Below, in pieces: positions 33,712 through 41,511 of a stretch of 64,000 nt of DNA. A program made the translations under genes and the position numbers. The notes beneath the pieces are model-generated. The model was not told the origin of the DNA, did not search any database, and saw only the letters and a list, made by a program, of their open reading frames with translations. Source of the stretch: Gracilimonas sp040117685 (GTDB lineage Bacteria; Bacteroidota; Rhodothermia; Balneolales; Balneolaceae); assembly GCF_040117685.2 (NCBI RefSeq), contig NZ_JBEDYP020000012.1, positions 577,704-641,703 of the forward strand, read 5' to 3'. Position 1 is the first letter of the stretch, and every line of letters starts with the position of its first letter.

Positions 33712-34293
33712 TTACATATCACCAGTAGTAATCGGAACGGCAATGGAAGTGTTACCCCAATGCAGGTTCAGGTGTGCTTTCGTGTCAGAAAGGGTATCAA
33801 AGTAAATCATAAACCATTCTTCCATAGGGGCATCAGTATCAACCACAGCGGCCTCAACACGTACTTCATCCTGTGATTCATCATAACCATAGGCTCCCCA
33901 GGCTGGTGTTCCATCATCGCGGGTTAAGCCATTATTTAAGATTACCGTCCAGTCATCACCGGGAATTGTAAACAGGGTGTAGGTTCCCGCACCCACTTTA
34001 CTTCCACCAAACATTACATCATCAGAGAAAGTAATGGTAGTTGATTCGTTCGCACCGGTTCTCCATACAGATCCGGCCGGAGCTAAAACGGCACCATCGG
34101 TAAAATAACTTCTACTTTTAATACCCGGACGTCCGTACGTTACCGTAATTTGGGTAGTTCCCACAGTTTGACTTACCGTTGCGTTGGGGCTTGGGCGGGT
34201 TTCAGAGTTACCACGCTCCTGAGCCAGGGCAGATCCCGCTACAAAAAAAGTAGCAAGTACCAATAGAAAAGAACATTGTATTAGTTTCTTCAT
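33712..34293 (-). CDS. DUF2911 secreted protein
   Basis: 193 residues with signal peptide (LLVLATFFVAGSALAQ) and the DUF2911 pattern: VTYGRPGIKSRSYF, PAGSVWRTGANESTTITFSDDV (in part), GTYTLFTIPGDDWTVILN. The family is common in Bacteroidota and has no known function; it is probably periplasmic. It follows the amidohydrolase gene by 21 bp and may be in its operon. Confidence 0.87.
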   Translation of the reverse strand: MKKLIQCSFLLVLATFFVAGSALAQERGNSETRPSPNATVSQTVGTTQITVTYGRPGIKSRSYFTDGAVLAPAGSVWRTGANESTTITFSDDVMFGGSKVGAGTYTLFTIPGDDWTVILNNGLTRDDGTPAWGAYGYDESQDEVRVEAAVVDTDAPMEEWFMIYFDTLSDTKAHLNLHWGNTSIAVPITTGDM

Positions 34294-34314
34294 GATTCCT
34301 TGTGTTTATTTTGA

Positions 34315-35415
34315 TTAGTTGGTTTCAAATAAAGACTCATCAATATCAGGGATGATCTTTAGGGCGTTTTTGTAATACACTTTTTGTAACACTTCGTCCG
34401 GCAAATCCAATCCATACATTTGCCAAAAAGCATGGCGCCGGCGGAAATAATCGAAATACTCATCACTACTTTCCAGTACTCTGAAATAGGTGTGATACTC
34501 GTGTGGGCGATAGGTGTCTTTCCCGAATAACAGGCGATCTTGGTACTTGATGAAAAACTCTTTAGCAAAACGGGGCTGGCGGCCAAGCTCGGCAATAATG
34601 GCCGCCGTTTCGGTATATACATTCGGGAATTCGTCAAGGTGTTCGCCGAGTCGCTCCAGGTCGTTGGCCATCCAGCCGAAGTGAGCATTGATGAAGGTAG
34701 TTTCAGGGTGCTTGCGGAATACATTCCACTGCTCTTTCATCACTACTTCCCAGCTTGGGTAACGGGTAGAGTCCCCACGGTGGCGACTCGGGAACTGCTT
34801 CATTTCCAGCCAGCGTTCATTGTGCTCGTCGATAGGCTCCCAGAATACGGCGGGCTCTCCGGTATGTATGAGGACGGGCATTCCCAGCTCACCGGCTTTG
34901 GCCCAAACGGGGTCTATCCTCTGGTCGTCGGTGTGAACACGTTTTCCTTCAGAGTCCAGAACGGTTAATCCCAGGTTTTTGAAAATCTTTACTCCGCGTG
35001 CCCCGTTTTTATAGTCTTCTTCCAGTTGGGCAACAGCTCGCTCCGTCCACCCCGGTTCATCTATTCCATCAAAATCAATATTGGCAAAAACGATGAAACG
35101 ACCGGGAGCTTGTTTCTCCGCCGCATCAACCATTGCTTTTAAGGTTTCACCGGAACGACCACTCAGATTCACCAGCACTTTCATATTCAGGCTGTCCATT
35201 TCTCGGGCGGTTTGCTTCAGGTCCATAGAAGCCATGCGCCATAGGTGGCTGTGGATATCAACAAAAGGATATTTTGCCTTCGTGATTTCCTCGCCCGGTA
35301 CTACCAGCGTGGACTCAGGATCGTATTCCTCGAAGGTCATGGTGGTGTCGGCTTCCTGCGCAATTGCAGGGGAAATTAATAATATAGCGGGCAGTAAAAA
35401 TGATAAATACTTCAT
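34315..35415 (-). CDS. Exported amidohydrolase-family (amidohydrolase_2) protein
   Basis: 366 residues, signal peptide ending PAIAQ, then a TIM-barrel metal hydrolase: VDIHSHLWRM near the start of the barrel, GARGVKIFKNLGL, VLIHTGEPAVFWEP, INAHFGWMANDLERLGEHL (in part) and LLFGKDTYRPHEYH. Related enzymes hydrolyse or decarboxylate small cyclic substrates. Its signal peptide puts it in the periplasm. The usual late-barrel metal aspartate probably corresponds to the Asp in FGKDT. Substrate unknown. Confidence 0.82.
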   Translation of the reverse strand: MKYLSFLLPAILLISPAIAQEADTTMTFEEYDPESTLVVPGEEITKAKYPFVDIHSHLWRMASMDLKQTAREMDSLNMKVLVNLSGRSGETLKAMVDAAEKQAPGRFIVFANIDFDGIDEPGWTERAVAQLEEDYKNGARGVKIFKNLGLTVLDSEGKRVHTDDQRIDPVWAKAGELGMPVLIHTGEPAVFWEPIDEHNERWLEMKQFPSRHRGDSTRYPSWEVVMKEQWNVFRKHPETTFINAHFGWMANDLERLGEHLDEFPNVYTETAAIIAELGRQPRFAKEFFIKYQDRLLFGKDTYRPHEYHTYFRVLESSDEYFDYFRRRHAFWQMYGLDLPDEVLQKVYYKNALKIIPDIDESLFETN

Positions 35416-35470
35416 GTGTCAGTTAGTTATAAAATAATCCAGCACCCTATAATACATGTAGAAGAGCTAT

Positions 35471-35506
35471 AAAAAAAGTCCCGCACCTTACTAAAGTGCG
35501 GGACTT
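35471..35506 (-). terminator. Terminator downstream of msrA
   Basis: On the minus strand AAGTCCCGCAC and GTGCGGGACTT enclose TTTAGTAAG and are followed by TTTTTTT. It lies 26 bp after the msrA stop and ends upstream of the amidohydrolase gene, separating the two. Confidence 0.88.
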
Positions 35507-35531
35507 AAAATTAACTGAGTAGAAAGTTATA

Positions 35532-36170
35532 TCAATTCACTTTCTCTCCATCCTTTAACAAATAGCTGAATTCTTTTTTGAATTTCTTCACCTTCGGAGC
35601 AATTACAAACGAGCAGTATCCGGCATTCGGGTTATTCTCGAAATAGTTCTGGTGGTAATTTTCGGCCACATAATAGTTCTCAAGCGGCTGAATTTTAGTC
35701 ACAATCGGATCTTCCCAAAGGTCTGACTCGTCCGTTTTCTTTAGTGATTTCTCCGCTATTTCTTTTTGCTCTTCGTTGTGGTAAAAGATGACTGAGCGGT
35801 ACATGGGGCCGATATCATTTCCCTGTCTGTTTAACGTAGTGGGATTATGGGTATGCCATAATATCTCCAAAAGCTCTTCGTAGCTGATAACTTCAGGATT
35901 GTAGTGAATGCGGGCCACTTCGGCATGTCCGGTAGTGCCGGTTGTCACTTCTTTGTAAGAGGGGTTTTCAACATGACCGCCGGAGTATCCTGACTCTACA
36001 TATTCAATACCTTCTACCAATTCATAAATAGCTTCCACGCACCAAAAACATCCGGCACCAAAAGTAGCTTTCTCTAAATCTTTTTCTTTATTCATATCCA
36101 TATCCTGAGCTGATAATGATAATGTTGACAGGCTAAATAATAGTCCTGTTATAAAAAATGGTTTCACCAT
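35532..36170 (-). CDS. msrA: Peptide-methionine (S)-S-oxide reductase, exported
   Basis: 212 residues with an N-terminal signal (LLFSLSTLSLSAQ), then the MsrA core: catalytic Cys41 in GAGCFWCVE, EGIEYVESGYSGG, HAEVARIHYNP and NPNAGYC near the end carrying a resolving cysteine. It reduces methionine sulfoxide in exported proteins. The C-terminus KVKKFKKEFSYLL matches the family. No msrB is adjacent. Confidence 0.93.
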   Translation of the reverse strand: MVKPFFITGLLFSLSTLSLSAQDMDMNKEKDLEKATFGAGCFWCVEAIYELVEGIEYVESGYSGGHVENPSYKEVTTGTTGHAEVARIHYNPEVISYEELLEILWHTHNPTTLNRQGNDIGPMYRSVIFYHNEEQKEIAEKSLKKTDESDLWEDPIVTKIQPLENYYVAENYHQNYFENNPNAGYCSFVIAPKVKKFKKEFSYLLKDGEKVN

Positions 36171-36489
36171 AACAACCTATTCTTATTTGTGGTTCTTGGA
36201 TTAGACAACATTAATCTTGATTCTATTACGGGGTCAAAACAAACAACCTGCAAGAATTCGTTTCCTTAAAGCAGAATCAAGTTATTTCCATAATACAATA
36301 CGTGTTTTTGTAGAAATCAGATTGGATACAAAAATTAAGGTGTTGTTTTGAGTAAACACGTGAAATCATTTCCTGCCCGTAGAGGCACGATGCATTGTGC
36401 CTCTACGGGCAGGGGAGAGACAATTATTATTTGAGGTATTGATGGAAGGGGATTATAATAAGGTAAAGAACAAGAGAATCGGGTAATCA
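36171..36489. other. Intergenic region upstream of the REP-associated transposase
   Basis: A 319 bp AT-rich spacer between divergent msrA and the transposase. Apart from the REP-like hairpin at 36372-36413 I see no gene and no promoter that meets the TAnnTTTG spacing rule. Confidence 0.6.
36372..36413. repeat. REP-like perfect hairpin upstream of the transposase
   Basis: CCTGCCCGTAGAGGCAC and GTGCCTCTACGGGCAGG form a perfect 17 bp stem around GATGCATT. The core GTAGAG-x-C-x-CGATGCAT is shared with the hairpin inside the transposase gene 380 bp away. It lies 77 bp before the transposase ATG, the arrangement typical of REP elements flanking their tyrosine transposase. Confidence 0.8.
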
Positions 36490-37065
36490 ATGTCAAAATT
36501 TCGGGGTAAATATAGACTCAAGTCTAACCGATGGGAATATTGGGATTATAAAAATCCGGGCGCCTATTTTGTTACCATTTGCACTAAGAACAGAAAACAT
36601 TTCTTTGGCGAAATAGATAAAGGCATAATGGCTTTGACTGAGATTGGAGCAATAGCTGAATCTGAATGGAAGAAAACACCGGAGATCCGCAAAGATATGA
36701 ATATTTCATTGGGTGAATTTGTGATCATGCCTGATCATATGCACGGGATCATTATTATTGGAAATAATGAATTTAATACACCAGAAAAAACATCCAACCC
36801 CGGTAGAGACGCGATGCATAGTATCTCTACCGGGGTTGAAAATAAAAATGATTCACAAAAACGATTTGGGCCACAACGTAAAAACCTGGCCTCAATCATT
36901 CGTGGTTATAAATCGGCAGTAACCATTCGTTCCCGAAAGATAAATCCTGAATTTTGCTGGCAATCAAATTACCATGACCGGGTGATCAGAAACTATAGGG
37001 AGTACAATTATATTGCTGATTATATCTTCGACAATGTTCGGCGCTGGGAATTGAATGTGTCGTAG
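36490..37065 (+). mobile_element. REP-associated tyrosine transposase (RAYT, IS200-like Y1 family)
   Basis: An intact 191-residue Y1-type transposase gene. The HUH metal site is His83-Met84-His85 in FVIMPDHMHGIII, and the catalytic tyrosine is Tyr161 in SNYHDRVIRN; YWDYKNPGAYFVTICTKNR near the start is typical of the family. RAYTs cut and join single-stranded REP hairpins and are usually single-copy domesticated-looking genes. Residues about 102-117 (NPGRDAMHSISTGV) are encoded by a second hairpin in the linker between the HUH and FGPQ regions. No flanking target duplication is evident. Confidence 0.9.
36795..36838. repeat. REP-like hairpin embedded in the transposase coding sequence
   Basis: CAACCCCGGTAGAGA pairs perfectly with TCTCTACCGGGGTTG (15 bp) around a 14-base centre that contains CGATGCAT. 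The core matches the upstream hairpin (36372-36413), although the outer stem differs. It is translated in frame as a linker of the transposase. Confidence 0.85.
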
Positions 37066-37127
37066 TAGCTGAAATTTCTGTGTCTATATAAACTCGAAAC
37101 CAATTCTAACAACGGTACAAGTCATAA

Positions 37128-37157
37128 AAAAAGCCCGTCTCTTGAATAAGAAACGGG
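37128..37157 (-). terminator. Terminator after tRNA-Leu
   Basis: On the minus strand AGCCCGT and ACGGGCT flank a TTCTTATTCAAGAG loop and are followed by TTTTTTT. It lies just beyond the 3' end of the tRNA gene. Confidence 0.85.
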
Positions 37158-37170
37158 CTGGATAATTAAG

Positions 37171-37254
37171 TGCTCACGAGAGGAATCGAACCTCCACGGC
37201 CGTTAGGCCATACGCCCCTCAAGCGCACGCGTCTACCAGTTCCGCCACGTGAGC
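37171..37254 (-). tRNA. tRNA-Leu (anticodon GAG)
   Basis: An 84-nt tRNA with acceptor arms GCTCACG/CGTGAGC, discriminator A, D-arm with GCGGAACTGGTAGACGC, anticodon stem TGCGC/GCGTA and loop TTGAGGG (anticodon GAG), a long variable arm typical of type II tRNAs, and GGTTCGATTCC T-loop. CCA is not encoded. Confidence 0.95.
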
Positions 37255-37276
37255 ATTGGTAGTAAATGAAGGGCGA

Positions 37277-37308
37277 CAAAGATAGCACTTTTAGCTTTCA
37301 AAATTCAA
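37277..37308 (-). promoter_or_regulatory. Promoter of tRNA-Leu
   Basis: On the minus strand TTG (37308-37306) and TATCTTTG (37284-37277) are 21 bp apart; transcription would start about 15 nt before the mature tRNA. Confidence 0.65.
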
Positions 37309-37317
37309 TGCATTCCC

Positions 37318-37352
37318 ACAAAAAAACCCATCCAATTTAATGAATGGGTTTT
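37318..37352 (-). terminator. Terminator of the dnaA operon
   Basis: On the minus strand AAAACCCATTCATTAAATTGGATGGGT-type hairpin (stem ACCCAT/ATGGGT with small bulge) is followed by TTTTTTT. It lies about 95 bp after the TPR stop. Confidence 0.75.
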
Positions 37353-37446
37353 GCTGAGTGTACATCCGTTCAGATATTCACTTCAGGCTTAGGCGAATTG
37401 TTATTATGCAATCATAAGACGATTGCCTCTGGCCTTTAGTTGTATA

Positions 37447-37998
37447 TCAAATTTCGTCATCTTCGAGCTGGCGCTTGGCGTACTCATTCTCGGGGTCAAT
37501 CTTCAGCGCTTGCTCGTAGTAGGTGCGCGCTTTATCGGTTTGGCCTCCTTTATTGATCATATCGCCCATCAGAATCCAGTTTTCGGCATCTTTGGGATCT
37601 TTTTTGATGCGTTCGATCAGGTAAGGGATGGCTTCCTGTCCGCGGTCGGTCATCAGCATCAACATCACTTTGTTTCGGTGAGCGGCTGAGGTGTCGCTCA
37701 ATTCAATTGCTTTGTCAAAATCTTCTTCGGCTCCATCCAGTTTTTCAAGCTGCATCCGAACGTTACCGCGAAGATTGTAGTAGGCAGCGTTGTCATCGTC
37801 CAGCTCCAGTGCCTTTTCAATAGCTTCGATGCTGTGACTCCACTGGTTTAGCTGCTGCATAACCAGGGCTTCAAGGTACCAGGCCTCGTGAGAATCCGGC
37901 TGCTCTTTTTGTAATTCTCTTGCCACATCAAGGGCGTAATCGATGTCTTTTTCCCTTAATAATTCAAATCCTTTGTTCAGTTTCTCTTCGAAATTCAT
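37447..37998 (-). CDS. TPR-repeat protein
   Basis: 183 residues, no signal peptide, made almost wholly of tetratricopeptide repeats (EAWYLEALVMQQLNQW, AAYYNLRGNVRMQLEKLDGA, AENWILMGDMINKGGQTDKA-type units). It probably is a cytoplasmic interaction protein. It is the last gene of the dnaA operon, 9 bp after the DUF4834 gene. Its partner is unknown. Confidence 0.85.
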   Translation of the reverse strand: MNFEEKLNKGFELLREKDIDYALDVARELQKEQPDSHEAWYLEALVMQQLNQWSHSIEAIEKALELDDDNAAYYNLRGNVRMQLEKLDGAEEDFDKAIELSDTSAAHRNKVMLMLMTDRGQEAIPYLIERIKKDPKDAENWILMGDMINKGGQTDKARTYYEQALKIDPENEYAKRQLEDDEI

Positions 37999-38007
37999 GG
38001 AGTTTGT

Positions 38008-38196
38008 TTAATTGTCTTTATTTGAAAGATCTTCGTATTCCGCATCTTCAATTTCATCAAAGCGATTTCGCCGGCTTCTCGACCCGCCGCTAAACGGGTT
38101 GAAGTTTTGCTGTCGTTTATTGGAAGGTAAGAACAATCGATTGATATATCTCACCAATAGGAAAAATACAATGCTAAAAAATATAAACTTAAGCAT
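38008..38196 (-). CDS. Small DUF4834-like membrane protein
   Basis: 62 residues: one N-terminal membrane helix (about 3-20, FIFFSIVFFLLVRYINRLF) and a basic then acidic polar tail. This matches the small DUF4834 family of Bacteroidota, unknown in function. Spaced 5 bp after the deoxynucleoside kinase gene and 9 bp before the TPR gene, so co-expressed with dnaA. Confidence 0.7.
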   Translation of the reverse strand: MLKFIFFSIVFFLLVRYINRLFLPSNKRQQNFNPFSGGSRSRRNRFDEIEDAEYEDLSNKDN

Positions 38197-38201
38197 GGTT
38201 C

Positions 38202-38843
38202 TCAGGGGGCAATATGAATGTGTGTATTAGTATGAACCGGCTTTTCAAAAATCTGTTCTTCGATGTAATCCAGATGCTCTTTATTATTGACAAAATCTAT
38301 CTCCGAAGCATTCAAAACAATGAGCGGTGCACGGTTATAATGATGGAAAAAATGATTGTACGCATCATTCAGCTCCTTCAGGTATTCAGGGGTGATGTTC
38401 CGCTCATAATCACGCCCGCGACTCTCAATGTTCTCCATAAGCCGGTCCACCGATGACTGTATAAAAATAATGAGGTCAGGCTGGGCTGCAATTCCTGTCA
38501 TTATGTTAAAGATGTTGTCGTACAGGGCCAGTTCATCCTGGTCGAGGTTCAGTCGGGCAAAAATCCGGTCCTTATCAAAAATGTAATCAGAGATGGTAAA
38601 CTGGTGGAACAAGTCCTGACTCATCATATTCTGCTGTTGCTTAAAACGACTTGCCAAAAAAGCCAGCTGGGTCTGGAAAGCATAACGCTCGCGGTCTTCA
38701 TAAAATTTTGGGAGGAAGGGGTTGTCTTCAAATTCCTCGAGCACCAATCGGGCGTTTTGTCGCTCAGCCAATAGGGTTGCGAGCGAAGTTTTTCCAGCTC
38801 CAATTACGCCTTCAATGGCAATAAAATCATAAGAATTGGACAT
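38202..38843 (-). CDS. Deoxynucleoside kinase (deoxyadenosine/deoxyguanosine kinase type)
   Basis: 213 residues with P-loop GVIGAGKTS (about 12-20), the EEFEDNPFLPKFYED substrate segment, and the LID-type RGRDYERNI. It phosphorylates salvaged deoxynucleosides to dNMPs in the cytoplasm. Which base is preferred cannot be read. It sits 3 bp after folK inside the dnaA operon, tying dNTP supply to replication initiation in expression at least. Confidence 0.9.
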   Translation of the reverse strand: MSNSYDFIAIEGVIGAGKTSLATLLAERQNARLVLEEFEDNPFLPKFYEDRERYAFQTQLAFLASRFKQQQNMMSQDLFHQFTISDYIFDKDRIFARLNLDQDELALYDNIFNIMTGIAAQPDLIIFIQSSVDRLMENIESRGRDYERNITPEYLKELNDAYNHFFHHYNRAPLIVLNASEIDFVNNKEHLDYIEEQIFEKPVHTNTHIHIAP

Positions 38844-38846
38844 CAG

Positions 38847-39335
38847 CTACCAGTTCAAGGTTGTTCTAACAATTTCGAGATCCGGGGCCTGTTCTATTAA
38901 GGTATCCACGTGCTGAGCGGAAACGGGATCTTTCCAGTCTGGAAAAATGTCTTTTAAAGGCAATAGAACAAACAAACGCCGGGTATATTCCTGATGGGGA
39001 ATGATAAGGGTATCTGTTTCAACGACCAAGTTATCATAGGCAATTATATCCAAATCGATGGTGCGCGCTGTCCACTTGGGATAGCGGGAAGGGCGTCCCT
39101 GTTTTTTCTCCTGAGCTTTGAGTTCGTTGAATAATTGTTCAGGGGGGAGTTCGGTTTGAATAACAATCACTCCGTTCAAAAAATCATTCTCAGAAGGACC
39201 AACGGGCTCCGACTTATAAATCACGGAAGTAAGAATACCATTCTCAGAAAGAGATTCCAGGAATGAGGCGGCTTTTTGAAGCTGTCGGTGAGGATGATGT
39301 AGATTTGAACCCAGCGCAATAACTACCTGGGCCAT
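38847..39335 (-). CDS. folK: 2-amino-4-hydroxy-6-hydroxymethyldihydropteridine diphosphokinase
   Basis: 162 residues with the HPPK signatures ALGSNLHHPHRQL near the start and WTARTIDLDIIAYDN (ATP/Mg aspartates) in the middle. It makes the pyrophosphorylated pterin for dihydropteroate synthesis. It overlaps folB by 13 bp and precedes the kinase gene by 3 bp. Confidence 0.94.
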   Translation of the reverse strand: MAQVVIALGSNLHHPHRQLQKAASFLESLSENGILTSVIYKSEPVGPSENDFLNGVIVIQTELPPEQLFNELKAQEKKQGRPSRYPKWTARTIDLDIIAYDNLVVETDTLIIPHQEYTRRLFVLLPLKDIFPDWKDPVSAQHVDTLIEQAPDLEIVRTTLNW

Positions 39336-39682
39336 GACATCCTCGCTTCGGTGAATTCAGTTGTTGAAGATAGAGGAGGGGAAAGTTTGCGGACACCTAC
39401 TTCAAACCGGGAATGTTGAGGAAACTGTTCCGAAATAGCTGTTCCTATTTGAAAACATAAATGCTCGATCAGATCAACCGAATCGCCTTCCATAACATCA
39501 GTACATATCTGGTGAACCTGCGTATAATCGATGGCGTCAGAAAGTTGATCGGATTCACCAGCCGTTGAAAGGTCAGCCTCAAAAATGACATCTACTTCAA
39601 AATCGTTGCCCTCTTTTTTTTCATGTTCATGCACTCCGTGAAATGCTCTGAACTTCATCCCTTTGATGGTGAGGGTATCCAT
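39323..39682 (-). CDS. folB: Dihydroneopterin aldolase
   Basis: 119 residues with the FolB pattern FRAFHGVHEHEKKEGNDFEVDV (in part, Glu/His near the pterin) and DAIDYTQVHQICTDVM. It converts dihydroneopterin to the hydroxymethylpterin used by FolK, with which it overlaps by 13 bp. It starts 3 bp after the dnaA stop. Confidence 0.92.
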   Translation of the reverse strand: MDTLTIKGMKFRAFHGVHEHEKKEGNDFEVDVIFEADLSTAGESDQLSDAIDYTQVHQICTDVMEGDSVDLIEHLCFQIGTAISEQFPQHSRFEVGVRKLSPPLSSTTEFTEARMSWPR

Positions 39683-39685
39683 AAA

Positions 39686-41131
39686 TTACAGGCTGGCAAC
39701 TTCAATACGCTGATGAAGTTCTTCTACCATACGCTTGTGTTTAGCACTGGTTGAGATCCGTTCTTCCACCGTTGAAATGGCATGGATTACCGTAGAGTGA
39801 TCACGTCCGCCAAAATGAAGTCCGATAGTTTTCAGGCTGGACTTGGTGAACTTTTTCGATAAATACATCGCAATCTGGCGGGCTTCCACAATTTCCTGCT
39901 TTCTGGTTTTCTCACGCACTTTGTTGGTGTCGATACCAAAATAATCACACACATAATTTTGAATGGATTCGATAGAAATCTGTGTGTTCGATTCTTTCAC
40001 CATATCCTTAAGCACACGCTTAGCCATGGCGAGATCGATGTCATCTATATTCTGCAGGGAAGCGTGGGCTAATAATTTAATGATGGCTCCTTCCAAATCC
40101 CGGACGTTTGATTTGAAGTTATGCGCGATGAACTCGATAATCTGCGGGTCAATCTCGATACCGTTATCATTTGCCTTGCGCTCAAGGATAGCATAGCGTG
40201 TTTCATATTCCGGCATTTTCAGGTCGGCACTTAATCCCCAGCTGAAACGGGAAATCAGTCGTTCTTCAATATCAGGTACATCTTTAGGAGCACGGTCACT
40301 GCTTAAAATAATTTGTTTTCCATCCTGGTGAAGCGCGTTAAAAATGTGGAAGAACTCCTCCTGAGTTTTCTCCTTCCCGCTGAAAAACTGAATGTCATCT
40401 ACCATTAACACGTCAATGTTGCGGTAGAACATGGAGAACTCGCTGGCGCGGTTATTCCTGATGGCGTGTACAAACTCGTTAGTGAAAGCCTCCGAAGATA
40501 TATAAAGGACGGACTTCTCTTCTCCGAACTTCTCCTTAATCTTATTACCAATGCTCTGCACCAAATGCGTTTTTCCTAAACCGGTTGGGCCATAAACAAA
40601 AAATGGATTAAAGGAATTACTACCGGGGTTGTCGGCGATGGCCATGGCAGCGGAACGGGCGAGGCGGTTACAGTCGCCTTCAATAAAGCGCTCAAATACG
40701 TAATTGTTGTTGAGGTTGGAATCGATTTTGGTTTTTCGGATTCCCGGAATCACAAAAGGATTTTCAATGCGGTCGGGGTGGTACTCCGGATAGCCATTTG
40801 ATTCCTGAGGTTGGACCGGGCCCATAGGTCGTTGTGGCATTCGGACCGAGCGATTGTGCTCAAACTGATCCGACTTTTCCATGACAATGGAGTACTCTAA
40901 TTTACCTTCCGGACCAAGTACTTTTGCTAGGGTAGAACGAAGCATATTATAGTAGTGCTCTTCCAGCCATTCGTACCAAAACTGACTGGGTACCTGAACG
41001 GTGAGTGTATTGTCTTTCAGAGACACCGGCTTAATCGGCTCAAACCAGGATTTATACTTCTGATAGCTAATGTTGTCCTTAATAATATCCAGGCATTTAT
41101 CCCATGCCGATTCAACCGAAAGCTCGTGCAA
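39686..41131 (-). CDS. dnaA: Chromosomal replication initiator protein DnaA
   Basis: 481 residues in canonical order: N-terminal domain (about 1-80, WLEEHYYNMLRS), a variable linker, AAA+ domain with Walker A GPTGLGKTH and Walker B VLMVDDIQFF, and a C-terminal helix-turn-helix ending FGGRDHSTVIHA that binds DnaA boxes. It opens the origin. Upstream lies a 380 bp region with DnaA-box-like sites; downstream are folB and folK. dnaN is not adjacent and recF is 6 kb away. Confidence 0.98.
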   Translation of the reverse strand: MHELSVESAWDKCLDIIKDNISYQKYKSWFEPIKPVSLKDNTLTVQVPSQFWYEWLEEHYYNMLRSTLAKVLGPEGKLEYSIVMEKSDQFEHNRSVRMPQRPMGPVQPQESNGYPEYHPDRIENPFVIPGIRKTKIDSNLNNNYVFERFIEGDCNRLARSAAMAIADNPGSNSFNPFFVYGPTGLGKTHLVQSIGNKIKEKFGEEKSVLYISSEAFTNEFVHAIRNNRASEFSMFYRNIDVLMVDDIQFFSGKEKTQEEFFHIFNALHQDGKQIILSSDRAPKDVPDIEERLISRFSWGLSADLKMPEYETRYAILERKANDNGIEIDPQIIEFIAHNFKSNVRDLEGAIIKLLAHASLQNIDDIDLAMAKRVLKDMVKESNTQISIESIQNYVCDYFGIDTNKVREKTRKQEIVEARQIAMYLSKKFTKSSLKTIGLHFGGRDHSTVIHAISTVEERISTSAKHKRMVEELHQRIEVASL

Positions 41132-41511
41132 TTTCCCTAATCCCCCTTACAGGTGTTCTTAATATTGTCAGATCAAACCAAAACCAGTTATCCACAAGAA
41201 GAAGTGCGTATGCTGATTTTGTTCTGCTGAGAAAATGGCAATTTATCGGGCACTTGTCAAACGGCAGCCCGCCTATTTTCGAAAAGTTATCCACATTGTA
41301 AAATAAAAAGTAATGCATTGTGCAGCAGTAACTTATGGGATTTGATAAAAAATTCTAAAGTTCTTCTTGACAGCGGTTAACATTGCCGTAACACTGAATT
41401 AACCTTGATCAGAAAGAAAGGGAGTAAAAAAGAAGTTTTTTTCCACAAGTTTTCCACATTTTTAAAATGAATAGAAAAACTCAGAAAGTGATTTAAAAAA
41501 TAAGCTTTAAG
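41132..41511. other. Candidate chromosomal origin or dnaA regulatory region
   Basis: Gene-free, AT-rich and located between dnaA and prmC. Two perfect DnaA boxes TTATCCACA at 41188-41196 and 41287-41295, and two one-mismatch boxes TTTTCCACA at 41439-41447 and 41450-41458, all on the plus strand. The last pair sits in an A/T-rich stretch. Autoregulation of dnaA and replication initiation are both compatible. Confidence 0.6.
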
